From NCBI RefSeq assembly GCF_003202755.1, contig NZ_QGLK01000005.1, forward strand, positions 310,001-374,000: a stretch of DNA of 64,000 nucleotides. The letters are read 5' to 3'. The notes beneath the pieces are model-generated. The model was given only the letters and a program-made list of their open reading frames with translations. It was not told the origin of the DNA and ran no database searches. Numbering within the stretch: position 1 is the first letter of the stretch; each line of letters starts with the position of its first letter. Below are positions 35,333 through 45,141 of the stretch, one piece after another. The position numbers were made by a program, and so were the translations under genes. Source of the stretch: Bifidobacterium asteroides. GTDB taxonomy: Bacteria; Actinomycetota; Actinomycetes; Actinomycetales; Bifidobacteriaceae.

Positions 35333-36694
35333 TCACAGGCTTTCCAGATCCTTGCCCTTGGTCTCCTGGGCAAAAAGGTATATGACAGCGCCGATGACCA
35401 GGCAGACACCGAAGAAGGTGAATGCCGTGGTGACAACGCCGATGTTGATGTGCTGGGAGACATAGTCGCCGCCCACCAGCAGCCCCATGAATATAGGGCC
35501 TACGATCTTGGCCGTGGCGCCGATGCCGTATCCCAGCCCCAGTCCGGTAGAGCGAACATCGTTGGGGAACTGCTCGCCGCCGAAGGCATTGAGAATGCCG
35601 AAGACACCGTCAGCGAAGGTCATGATGACCAGGACGGCGATGTAGAACTGCCAGCCGGAATTGTGGAAGAAGGCCGCATAGAAGCATCCCAAGGCCCCGA
35701 TGATGCCGAAGGAGAACATGGTCCAGCGCCGACCGATGATGTCAGCCAGCCAGGCAGAACCGAATCTGCCTATGCAGTCGGCCACGGAGACGCCCATGAA
35801 CAGGTAGGCCACCATCTGCGTTGAAAAGCCAAAGGCATCCTTCATCAGCGTCTGACCCCAGGATTGAATGGCGAAGGAACCCAGAATGAAGCAGAAGGAC
35901 CCGACCGAAATGATGACCAGCGGCTTTAGATGCTTGGACAAAAGCAGACGGTAGCTGGCCTTCTGCTCCTGCTCGACCTTGGGCAGGGCGCCGACCTGGT
36001 CCACGGGGAGCTCGAGAGCCCACGCCAAGGCCTTGCGGGCATCATCGTCACGTCCCACGCTCTGGTAGAAACGGGGGGACTCAGGCACCGTCGCCAACCA
36101 GAAGAGAAGAAGGACGGGGATAACGCCCAGGGCCACCAGCACGCGCCAATTGTCGCCGATCAGGCTCTGCGAGACGGATCCCAGGAGCAGTCCCATAGGA
36201 ATGAAGACCGAAGCCAGGCCGGAGAGCATGCCGCGCTGCCTGGCCGGGACAAATTCCTGGACGTAGGGGATGGAGATGATGTTAAGACCGCCTACGCCGA
36301 CACCCACGCCGATGCGCAGGATAGCCAGCAGGATCCAGGCACCGTCAGGCAGGAATACCGACAGGGCCGTAAAGACCACGAAGCAGAGAACACACCACTG
36401 GAAGGCATGCTTGCGGCCGAAGCGATCAGCCAAACGCCCCCAGAGGATGGAACCGATGACTGTGCCCAGCCCGGAGCAGGCCAGGATGATTCCAGCGGAA
36501 ACCCCGGTCAGGTGCCAGGCCGAAGTCAGGAGGGAGACCACAAAACCAATCAGGAACATATCGAAGAATTCGGATATGTTGCCGGCTATGGCCAGGCCGA
36601 TGATGCTTTTCTGATGTCCGGTCAGGGGACGAGCGTCTATCTGCTCGTAAGCGGTCAGTGCGTCCCCGGCCTGTGTGACATGTGTATCACTCAT
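35333..36694 (-). CDS. MFS permease of the ula-like cluster
   Basis: 453 residues, 12 transmembrane segments, of the sugar-porter/aromatic-acid:H+ symporter type. Motif A is 'GRLADRFGRKHAFQW'; the central loop has 'PESPRFYQSVGR', and 'GSAWLADIIGRRW' is its C-terminal counterpart. The Asp in 'NISEFFDMFLIGF' (helix 1) is typical of organic-acid symporters. Unlike the PTS of the E. coli ula operon, such a carrier would bring in an unphosphorylated acid or lactone, which fits the kinase gene next to it. Start ATG at 36694 with AGAAAG nearby. Confidence 0.87.
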   Translation of the reverse strand: MSDTHVTQAGDALTAYEQIDARPLTGHQKSIIGLAIAGNISEFFDMFLIGFVVSLLTSAWHLTGVSAGIILACSGLGTVIGSILWGRLADRFGRKHAFQWCVLCFVVFTALSVFLPDGAWILLAILRIGVGVGVGGLNIISIPYVQEFVPARQRGMLSGLASVFIPMGLLLGSVSQSLIGDNWRVLVALGVIPVLLLFWLATVPESPRFYQSVGRDDDARKALAWALELPVDQVGALPKVEQEQKASYRLLLSKHLKPLVIISVGSFCFILGSFAIQSWGQTLMKDAFGFSTQMVAYLFMGVSVADCIGRFGSAWLADIIGRRWTMFSFGIIGALGCFYAAFFHNSGWQFYIAVLVIMTFADGVFGILNAFGGEQFPNDVRSTGLGLGYGIGATAKIVGPIFMGLLVGGDYVSQHINIGVVTTAFTFFGVCLVIGAVIYLFAQETKGKDLESL

Positions 36695-36827
36695 AATGGG
36701 TTGCTTTTCTTTCTCGGATGATCATGATGATGGTGGCCCGACCCCGGTATGGGTCTGACCGGATGGTCCGGGCCGCCTTCTCCGTCCTTGGAGAATGCTG
36801 TGGCGGGCCTGGATCATGAAGGAGATG

Positions 36828-37784
36828 TCAGCGATTGATATCCCCGCCCAAGGGAATATCCAGTTCTTGGGCGCGGATACGGGTCAGATCGCCCATATGT
36901 GTCAGGGCGTATTCGGCGGCCCGCTGTCCCCACCTGACACCGCACTCCACATCATCGGAGAGGAAGCCATGGAGGGTGGCGGCCACGAAGGAATCCCCGG
37001 CACCGGGGCGGTCCACCACCGGAACTGTGGTGGTGACGTACTTCTTGATTCCTTTGGAGGTTCTCAGGTAAGGACCATCCAGGTGATTGGTGGAAACGAT
37101 GTACTCATTGCCGAAGCGCTGATAGAGCTGTTCGCATACCTCCTCGCCACTCCCCTCGATTCCGAAGACGCTTTTGGCATCCTTGATGGAGCAGAAGAGA
37201 ATGCGGGCCTTATGAGCAATGGGCTCCAGAACCTTTCTGGCCTGGTCACCGGTCCAGAGCTTGCTGCGGAAGTTCACGTCAAGGGCAATGTCGATGCCGC
37301 GCTTCTCCGCCTGCTCGGCTGCGTAGGTCACCACCCCGGCTGTGGTATCGGTCAGGGCCGCAGTGATGCCGGTCAGGAAGAGCAGGCGGGTGTCCAGCAT
37401 CCGATCCCAGTCGTAATCCTCAATCCCCGTCGACCTGAAGGGGGTGTACTCACGGTCGTAGATGACGTTGGCCGGCATCGGCGGCTCGCCCGGCTCCATG
37501 AAGTAGAGGGCGATTCGGCTCGCCGGCTTGCGGACCATGGTGCTCAGATCAACGCCCACGGACCTGTACTCGCTCAGAACGTATTCGCCCAAGTCCCCCT
37601 CCGGCAGCGAAGAGGTCCACAGGGTCCTGCGCTGAAGCTGGGCCAAAACTCCAGCCACATTCGCCTCTGAACAGGCGGGATTCATCAGGATCGACCGGGC
37701 GTTCATCAGCCGCTCCCCCCTCCTGACCGTGAGCCTGATCTGCCCCTCTCCTATGGTCGAAAGGTCATATGTATGTTCTGCCAT
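36828..37784 (-). CDS. PfkB-family sugar/keto-acid kinase (KdgK-like)
   Basis: 318 residues from the ATG at 37784 (AAGGAG at 6 nt). Ribokinase fold: the N-terminal substrate motif 'NPACSEANVAGVLAQL' stands where GGAEANVA is usual, and the ATP/anion-hole signature is 'DRPGAGDSFVAATLHGF' (about residue 255) with the catalytic Asp. Similarity to 2-keto-3-deoxygluconate kinases is strongest by eye. In this cluster it would put the phosphate on the imported substrate or its ring-opened product. It begins 212 bp after the ulaE-like stop, a gap with a GC-rich hairpin. Confidence 0.87.
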   Translation of the reverse strand: MAEHTYDLSTIGEGQIRLTVRRGERLMNARSILMNPACSEANVAGVLAQLQRRTLWTSSLPEGDLGEYVLSEYRSVGVDLSTMVRKPASRIALYFMEPGEPPMPANVIYDREYTPFRSTGIEDYDWDRMLDTRLLFLTGITAALTDTTAGVVTYAAEQAEKRGIDIALDVNFRSKLWTGDQARKVLEPIAHKARILFCSIKDAKSVFGIEGSGEEVCEQLYQRFGNEYIVSTNHLDGPYLRTSKGIKKYVTTTVPVVDRPGAGDSFVAATLHGFLSDDVECGVRWGQRAAEYALTHMGDLTRIRAQELDIPLGGDINR

Positions 37785-37935
37785 CACTTGCTCCTTGTCT
37801 ACACGGTCGCTTTCCCAGCATGGACCACGACGTCCGCTTCAGTCCGTATTACGACCTGTCACATTCAAACTCGCACCGGTCGGGTCGACCCTCCAGGGAC
37901 GACCGCTGGCATCATAGCCTCCCTGCCGATGCCAA

Positions 37936-37964
37936 GGGGGTGGAGGACCGGCACAACCACCCCC
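37936..37964 (-). other. Intra-cluster GC-rich hairpin
   Basis: GGGGGTGG pairs with CCACCCCC around a 13-nt loop, 33 bp after the ulaE-like stop codon and before pfkB. There is no T-run, so it may set 3'-end stability or uneven expression within the operon instead of stopping transcription. Confidence 0.4.
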
Positions 37965-37996
37965 GGGTCGCAACCGTGATGGCTGCGACCTTTACC

Positions 37997-38866
37997 TCAG
38001 CCTCTGGGGTCAAGCACTTCCATGCCAGCCCCGCGCAACCAGGTTTCCACTTTTCCCCTTGCATTCATGACGATCTGATCGGCCTGGTCTGAATCATCAT
38101 TCCACATCTCCAGCATGATCCGCCCCGACCAGGACTGCCGGGCCAGCTCGGCGAAAGCAGTGGGAAAGTCGGCACAGCCCTCGCCCATGGTGATGCGACG
38201 CGGCTGTCCCGGGAGCACATCCTTGACGTGGATGGCCAGCATTCTGCCGACTCCAGACCTCAGCTCAGCCACGGCATCCAGCTCCTGCTCGTACAGGTTG
38301 CCGATATCCGGGTACATGCTCAGCCAGGAGGACCCGATCTGATCGCAGATGGACAGACCCTTGGTGATGGAGGTGATGTCATTGCCGTCCACATTCTCTA
38401 TGCCCAACATGACACCGGCCTGGGCCGCGTACTCAGCCGCCCTGGCCAGAACCTCCACATACCTGGCGCGCTGGTCGGGATCAGGGTCCTCGTAGTAGGC
38501 GTAGTAACCGGCTACCTGGATCAGGGGAATGCCCGCCTCATGAGCCAGGTCAATCGCCTTGAGGAAGATCTCATAGGCCTGACGGCGGATAGCTGGATCG
38601 GCCGAGCCGGGGCCGACCTTGCGGTGGCAGCTCAGGCAGATCCCTCCGACCTGGACGCCCTGGCGGTCGGCAGACTGGCGGAAGGCGGAAGCCTGGGCAG
38701 CCGTCCAGTTCAGACGGGCCATTCGCTTGTCGCTTTCGTCAATGGATAGATCCATGAAGGTGAACCCATCGGCGGCGACATGGGACATGAATTCGTCCCA
38801 GTCATCCGGCTCGGCGGGGGACTTCAAGGCCTTCTCATAGATGCCCAGGGTGACGCTGCCGCTCAT
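37997..38866 (-). CDS. UlaE-like L-ribulose-5-phosphate 3-epimerase (hexulose-phosphate isomerase family)
   Basis: 289 residues. TIM-barrel epimerase of the UlaE/SgbU family that interconverts L-xylulose 5-phosphate and L-ribulose 5-phosphate. The start 'GIYEKAL' is diagnostic, as are 'CLSCHRKVGPGSAD' and 'IQVAGYYAYYEDPDP'. The four metal ligands are visible: Glu in 'GIENVDGND', Asp in 'YPDIGN', His in 'IHVKD' and Glu in 'MLEMWND'. The ATG at 38866 overlaps the stop of the UlaD-like gene by 4 nt (ATGA), so the two are translationally coupled and very likely act in sequence. Confidence 0.9.
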   Translation of the reverse strand: MSGSVTLGIYEKALKSPAEPDDWDEFMSHVAADGFTFMDLSIDESDKRMARLNWTAAQASAFRQSADRQGVQVGGICLSCHRKVGPGSADPAIRRQAYEIFLKAIDLAHEAGIPLIQVAGYYAYYEDPDPDQRARYVEVLARAAEYAAQAGVMLGIENVDGNDITSITKGLSICDQIGSSWLSMYPDIGNLYEQELDAVAELRSGVGRMLAIHVKDVLPGQPRRITMGEGCADFPTAFAELARQSWSGRIMLEMWNDDSDQADQIVMNARGKVETWLRGAGMEVLDPRG

Positions 38867-39537
38867 TGCGGCCACACCCTGCCAATGGTCTCCCGCAGTT
38901 CAGTGGCGGCGGCCAGGGGGTCATCAGCCTTGACGATGCCGCGGCCCGAGATCACCACTCCGACGGGAACTCCTTGGAAGAAGGGCAGGTCTTTAGCCGT
39001 GACCCCGCCGGTCACGGTGACCTTGAAGCCCATCTGATGTAGCTGGCAGATACGGTCCTTGTCGTTTTCTCCCCAAGTCAGTTTGCCGGCCGCTTCAGCG
39101 TCGCGAGAACGGTGGACGATGACCTGGGTGGCTCCAAGCCGCCGCCACTCGCGCGCCTGTTCGGGATCGTAGGTCTCCCCAAGCTCAATCTGGACCTCGC
39201 CGCCAAACTCCTGGGCCACCTTCACCACCTGCTCGACCGTGGTCATGCTGGCCCCGGCAACTACCGAGACCCAGCTGGCACCCGCCTCGAAGCAGGCTCG
39301 GGAGATGACCGCTCCAGCTTCAGCAATCCTGACATCCGCCAGGATTGTCTTATTGGGATAGAGGGCACGAATCTCGCGCACGGCTCTCAGCCCTTCGGCG
39401 ATGATCAGGACAGTTCCGCACTCGATGACATCGACCTGGCTGATGGCTGCGTTCAGAGGTCTCAGAGCCGACGGCATGTCAAATGTGTCCAGAGCGATCT
39501 GGAGCTGAGGACGTTCCAGGGGTTTGTCTGCTGCCAT
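38863..39537 (-). CDS. UlaD/KGPDC-family decarboxylase with altered active site
   Basis: 224 residues, close to E. coli 3-keto-L-gulonate-6-phosphate decarboxylase UlaD along its whole length ('QIALDTFDMPSAL', 'AEGLRAVREIRALYP', 'VHRSRDAEAAG', 'GFKVTVTGGV', 'ISGRGIV'). The OMP-decarboxylase-like barrel keeps Asp17, Glu39, Asp68, His142 and Arg145 (UlaD D11, E33, D62, H136, R139). The UlaD catalytic Lys64 is Arg70 and Asp67 is Glu73 ('LADVRIAEAG', codons AGG and GAA). The product in the standard pathway is L-xylulose 5-phosphate. The start is 5 nt after the lactonase stop. Family membership is sure; the precise reaction is not. Confidence 0.88.
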   Translation of the reverse strand: MAADKPLERPQLQIALDTFDMPSALRPLNAAISQVDVIECGTVLIIAEGLRAVREIRALYPNKTILADVRIAEAGAVISRACFEAGASWVSVVAGASMTTVEQVVKVAQEFGGEVQIELGETYDPEQAREWRRLGATQVIVHRSRDAEAAGKLTWGENDKDRICQLHQMGFKVTVTGGVTAKDLPFFQGVPVGVVISGRGIVKADDPLAAATELRETIGRVWPQ

Positions 39538-39542
39538 TGTGC

Positions 39543-40532
39543 TCAGGCCTCCTTCCGGAAGGAGAAGAAGTTGTGGGCATTGCGAATGAGCAGCTTGTCC
39601 ACGTAGTCAGGGTCAAAGCCTTCGGCAATCATGCGGGGGCCGTCCACTGCCGGGTTGTAATCCACGCCGCTCACAGAGCCGTAGACCTTCTGGTAGGAGC
39701 GCTTGCCGGAGTCCGTACCCAGGAGGATACGGTCTTCATAGCCGTCTTTCTTGAAAGCCTTGAGCTCCATCATCCTGTTGGAATCGGGCTGATACTTGAT
39801 CCTGTTCGTGCCGTCGATCTCCAGATAGACGCCCAGGTCCAGGATCTCCTCTAGGTAGTAGACATCAGCGTTGCGCTGGATGTGGCCGATGGCGATCTGG
39901 TCGGCCGGGACCCCCAGTCCGATCAGGGTCTGGGCTTGTTCCAGACCACAGGTTCCATAAGTGGTGTGCGTATTGATGGGAGCGCCGGTTTCGATGGCCG
40001 CCTTGGCAGCAGCCTCCATGCACTTGTGTTCGAAGGGTGTGATCTCTCCGTAAGCGGTGCCGATCTTGATGACGCCTGCCTTATAAGGGCTGCGATCTAC
40101 CAGAGGGCCGGTGTAATCGTTGCGGTCAATGCCCTCGCGGATATCGGCGATGACCAGGTCGGCGATTTGATCCACGCTGTAGCGGTTGATCCAGTGGGAC
40201 TGGGTCTCCAGGTAGACATGCTCACGGTGGAAGCCGGTGGCTCCGATGATCTGCAGGTTCTCCACCGAGCGGGCCACCTCGGCCAGCTTCTCGATGTCAC
40301 GGCCGCAGTTGATGGGGCACATATCCACCACGGTACCGCCCTGCTTGCTCCACTTCAGCGAAGCCTTGGCGAAATAGCCAGCCTCGGTCTCTGCCTTTTC
40401 GACTGAATCCAGTTGATGGTCCTTGTCCAGGTAGACCTCACCGGCTCCAACCCGGATCAGATGGTCGTGGCTGTTGACTACACCAAGCGTGCTCGGATCA
40501 ACATCACCCAGAATGGTTCGTGCGAATGCCAT
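39543..40532 (-). CDS. Phosphotriesterase-family (COG1735) lactonase
   Basis: 329 residues from the ATG at 40532 (AAAGGAG at 5 nt). Binuclear-metal amidohydrolase with all ligands visible: 'SHDHL' (His-x-His, about residue 21), the carboxylated Lys in 'GVIKIGTAYGEIT', His in 'INTHTTYGT', His in 'IGHIQRN' and Asp in 'LLGTDSGKR'. Several members of this family hydrolyse phosphorylated sugar lactones, a role UlaG plays in ascorbate catabolism. As the first gene of the cluster it probably opens the lactone ring that precedes decarboxylation. An organophosphate-hydrolase role is unlikely in this context. Confidence 0.85.
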   Translation of the reverse strand: MAFARTILGDVDPSTLGVVNSHDHLIRVGAGEVYLDKDHQLDSVEKAETEAGYFAKASLKWSKQGGTVVDMCPINCGRDIEKLAEVARSVENLQIIGATGFHREHVYLETQSHWINRYSVDQIADLVIADIREGIDRNDYTGPLVDRSPYKAGVIKIGTAYGEITPFEHKCMEAAAKAAIETGAPINTHTTYGTCGLEQAQTLIGLGVPADQIAIGHIQRNADVYYLEEILDLGVYLEIDGTNRIKYQPDSNRMMELKAFKKDGYEDRILLGTDSGKRSYQKVYGSVSGVDYNPAVDGPRMIAEGFDPDYVDKLLIRNAHNFFSFRKEA

Positions 40533-40616
40533 GTGAACTCCTTTGTTGTTTATGCTCTGCGACTTCGCGGCACCGGTCTTCAGGCTCTTCCTGCCAGTGC
40601 CTTTGACAGGAGACAG

Positions 40617-40644
40617 ATTATGCGAGCAATTACAGAACAACAAG
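40617..40644 (-). promoter_or_regulatory. Candidate promoter of the ula-like operon
   Basis: On the minus strand CTTGTT (40639-40644), 16 bp and CATAAT (40617-40622) give a plausible promoter 85 bp before the lactonase ATG. Palindrome 1 lies just upstream of the -35, a place typical of activator binding. Confidence 0.45.
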
Positions 40645-40652
40645 GACTTTGA

Positions 40653-40666
40653 TGAACATATGTACT
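40653..40666. promoter_or_regulatory. SorC-type operator, site 1
   Basis: TGAACATATGTACT; its reverse complement matches site 2 (TGTACATATGTTCA) in 13 of 14 positions. The consensus would be the palindrome TGAACATATGTTCA. Position upstream of the candidate operon promoter. Confidence 0.6.
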
Positions 40667-40772
40667 CTAGCTATGGTTATAGATCTATGCCGATTTCATT
40701 TTTTACCTTTGAAAACGCGCATTTTCAGACCGAACAGAGTAGATAAACGGTTTTTCACTGAGCCTGATAATA

Positions 40773-40786
40773 TGTACATATGTTCA
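40773..40786. promoter_or_regulatory. SorC-type operator, site 2
   Basis: TGTACATATGTTCA lies directly after a GATAAT -10 candidate (40766-40771) and covers the first ATG (40780) of the regulator frame. A protein bound here would shut off the regulator gene. The 120-bp distance to site 1 would allow looping by a tetramer. Confidence 0.6.
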
Positions 40787-40800
40787 GCGATCTACAGATG

Positions 40801-41820
40801 ATGACTACTTCGGATGCTCGCAAGCGGGTTCAGCTGCTTCTTCGCATAGCCCGCATGTACTACCAGGATCACATGCTGCAGTCCCAGATCGCCACAGCGA
40901 CAGGCTATTCCCGCCCCTCTGTCTCCCGGATGCTCAAAGAGGCCCAGGAGCGAGGACTGGTGAAGATCTCCATAGAGAATCCCTTAGAGCGGCTGGAAGA
41001 ACTGGAGTCCAGGCTGATCCGACAATTCAACCTCCGTTGCGCTCGGGTCTCAGAGCCGCCACAGGGATGCACCGGGTATGACACCGTACCCCGAAGCGCA
41101 GCATCTCTTCTGGTGGAACAGACCAGGCCCGACTCTTTGATAACCGTCTCCAATGGCAACGCGGTCGCCTACACGGTTCGCGAAGTGCCCATGCAAAACT
41201 GGGGAAAGTCCAAGGTCGTACAGATGATTGGCTCCCTGTCACCAACCAATCCCATGACGGATTCACCAGAGATATGCCGCATGCTGGCCCAACGACTGGG
41301 CGGCAGCTATTCGACGCTGCCAGTGCCCATGATCCTGTCTTCAACCCCCGTGGCTGAAGCCATGCGCAAAGAACGCCAGATCGCAGACACCCTGACCCTG
41401 GGCGGACATGCCGACGTTGCGGTGGTAGGAGTCGGGTCTGTCCAGGAGGGAAGGTCCGGACACATTTTCAAAGACTACGAGAATGCCGCTTTCATTAAAG
41501 AGGTGACCAAGCTCAAAGCCGTGGGGCACATTTGCGGGCACCACATTGATGCCCAGGGTCGCCACATCCAAACCAGCCTGTGCGAACGCACTATATCGAT
41601 TGAGTTCGAACGCCTGAAGCGGATCCCCCTGGTCATAGGCGTGGCCTGGGGGCCGCAAAAAGTTGCCAGCATCCTTGCCTGTTTACGGGCCGGGCTTATC
41701 TCTGCACTGGCCACCGACCGCGACACGGCCGAGGGGATACTTGAGCTGAATCAACAGCAGAGAAAAGCAGGCAGACAAGCCTCACAAGCTTCGAGCCGAA
41801 CAGAGGCCAAGCAGGGCTGA
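40801..41820 (+). CDS. SorC/DeoR-type sugar-responsive regulator
   Basis: About 339 residues. The N-terminal helix-turn-helix is 'QSQIATATGYSRPSVSRMLK', followed by the sugar-phosphate-binding SorC domain ('SNGNAVAYTVREVP', 'VVQMIGSL', 'VGVGSV', 'GVAWGPQKVASILACLRAGL'). SorC proteins form tetramers controlled by phosphorylated sugars. Starts at 40780, 40798 or 40801 are all in frame. I favour 40801 because operator site 2 covers the first ATG; a leaderless start cannot be excluded. Divergent from the six-gene ula-like operon, which is the obvious target. Confidence 0.87.
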   Translation: MTTSDARKRVQLLLRIARMYYQDHMLQSQIATATGYSRPSVSRMLKEAQERGLVKISIENPLERLEELESRLIRQFNLRCARVSEPPQGCTGYDTVPRSAASLLVEQTRPDSLITVSNGNAVAYTVREVPMQNWGKSKVVQMIGSLSPTNPMTDSPEICRMLAQRLGGSYSTLPVPMILSSTPVAEAMRKERQIADTLTLGGHADVAVVGVGSVQEGRSGHIFKDYENAAFIKEVTKLKAVGHICGHHIDAQGRHIQTSLCERTISIEFERLKRIPLVIGVAWGPQKVASILACLRAGLISALATDRDTAEGILELNQQQRKAGRQASQASSRTEAKQG

Positions 41821-41881
41821 CCCTACATGAAGGCCATCAGGCAGACGGGGCCTGGTAGAGCCGATGAGCCCAGATGCAAAA

Positions 41882-43547
<1,666 letters not shown>

Positions 43548-43551
<4 letters not shown>

Positions 43552-44381
43552 GACCTTCCTTCCGTCATATCCCGTTGCCTGTCGGTGTGTGCAGCGGGGC
43601 GGTCCGGCAGTTGGCCGGTCTCCAGATTGGGAATCTTGTCGACATCGACATCGTCGGGCATGATCAGCGTGCCAGGACGATGGGAAAATGAACTGCGCAC
43701 ATGAATGGGCATGCGGAAGCGCTGGGCATACTCCACGCAGCGCAGTGCCAGCACCTTGGATCCGCCGGCCGCCATCTCCAGCATCTCCTCGTATGAGATA
43801 CGGGCAATTCTTCGGGCGGTGGGCACAATGCGCGGGTCGGCAGTAAAAACGCCATCCACGTCAGTATAAATCTCGCAGACATCCGCATTGAGCGCCACAG
43901 CCAGGGCCACAGCCGAGGTGTCCGAGCCGCCACGACCCAAGGTGGTAGCATCGCCGTCGGAGTTGACCCCCTGGAAGCCTGCCACAATTCCAACTTCGCC
44001 CCGGTCCAGGGCCTTCATGACTCGCTGGGGTCGGACATGGCGGATGTGGGCTGCGCCGTAGCGCGCATCAGTCATGAATCCCGCCTGCGAACCGGTGAAG
44101 GAATGGGCATGCTCGCCTTGCGCATGGATACTCATGGCCAGCAGGCTCATGGAGATGCGCTCCCCCGCCGTCATGAGCATGTCCATCTCGCGAGCCGGAG
44201 GATTGGAGTCCACATCCATGGCCTGATCGATCAGATCGTCAGTGGTGTCCCCCATGGCGGAAACCACCACTGCGATGTCATTGCCAGCGCGCTTGGTATC
44301 AATGATGCGCTTGGCCACACGCTTGATGGAGTCCGAGTCTGCCACTGAGGACCCGCCATATTTCTGAACGATAAGTGCCAC
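43548..44381 (-). CDS. Aspartate kinase, catalytic subunit only
   Basis: 277 residues. The amino-acid-kinase fold is complete: '[15 protein letters not shown]' (residues 5-19), '[16 protein letters not shown]', '[21 protein letters not shown]' split around the substrate loop, and '[16 protein letters not shown]'. It phosphorylates aspartate. The ACT domains that complete a normal 420-residue aspartokinase are missing and lie in the overlapping downstream gene. The last 25 residues are polar and seem unrelated to the family. GTG start with GGATGGAA before it. Confidence 0.93.
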
Positions 44382-44538
44382 TGCTGTTCCATCCCGCGAC
44401 GGTTAAGCCACTAGACCATCATCTGCAACATGTTGATTACATGGATTATACGAACGACACCGTTCTATCAGACCCCCTCCACCAATATGCGAAACAACGA
44501 CGGCAGCGGGGGAAACCTCGAATCAGTGACTGCGTGCC

Positions 44539-45141
44539 TTACAGATCGCGACGGCCGGATATTGCCCGGCCAAGGGTGATCTCGTCAGCATATTCCAGAT
44601 CACTACCGACAGGCAGACCGCTGGCCAGCCTGGTGATCCGAAGATCCAGAGGCCCCAGCAGTCGTCCCAGATAGGTGGTGGTGGCCTCGCCTTCGATGTT
44701 GGGATCCAGGGCCAGCATGACCTCTTTTACCTGATCCGTGCCCAACCTCTTCAAGAGCTCGGGAATGCGCAGATCGCCTGGCCCGACGTTGGACATAGGG
44801 TCGATGGCCCCGCCCAGCACATGATATAAACCCCGGTATTCGCCGGTACGTTCGATGCTCATGACGTCCTTGGGCTCCTCGACTACGCAGATGATACTGC
44901 GGTCACGACGTGGATCCTGGCAGATGGGACATGGGCTGGTCTCGCAAACATTGCCGCAGATCTCGCAAAACCGAACCTTCTCCTTGGCGGCGACAATGGC
45001 ATCAGCCAGGTCCTGAGCACTGCGCCGATCGGCTCCCAGAATATAGAAGGCGATGCGCTGCGCCCCCTTGGGGCCAATGCCCGGCAGTTGGGCAAAAGCA
45101 TCAATCAGCTCTTGAATGGCTCCATCATAGGTAGCAGCCAT
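44539..45141 (-). CDS. recR: Recombination protein RecR
   Basis: 200 residues. RecR loads RecA at gaps with RecF/RecO. N-terminal helix-hairpin-helix ('[21 protein letters not shown]'), a four-Cys zinc finger ('[16 protein letters not shown]'), then the TOPRIM domain ('[22 protein letters not shown]', '[16 protein letters not shown]'). GGGAGGTGA serves two adjacent ATGs (45144 and 45141). The second gives better spacing. The dnaX stop codon overlaps this start, the usual dnaX-recR order. Confidence 0.96.
   Translation of the reverse strand: MAATYDGAIQELIDAFAQLPGIGPKGAQRIAFYILGADRRSAQDLADAIVAAKEKVRFCEICGNVCETSPCPICQDPRRDRSIICVVEEPKDVMSIERTGEYRGLYHVLGGAIDPMSNVGPGDLRIPELLKRLGTDQVKEVMLALDPNIEGEATTTYLGRLLGPLDLRITRLASGLPVGSDLEYADEITLGRAISGRRDL

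Noticed and set aside
34546-35463. Long 305-codon form of the 4-epimerase
   Set aside because: The N-terminal 75 codons overlap the permease gene and read as antisense-like low complexity; family length and conserved start of the fold fit a start at 35238.
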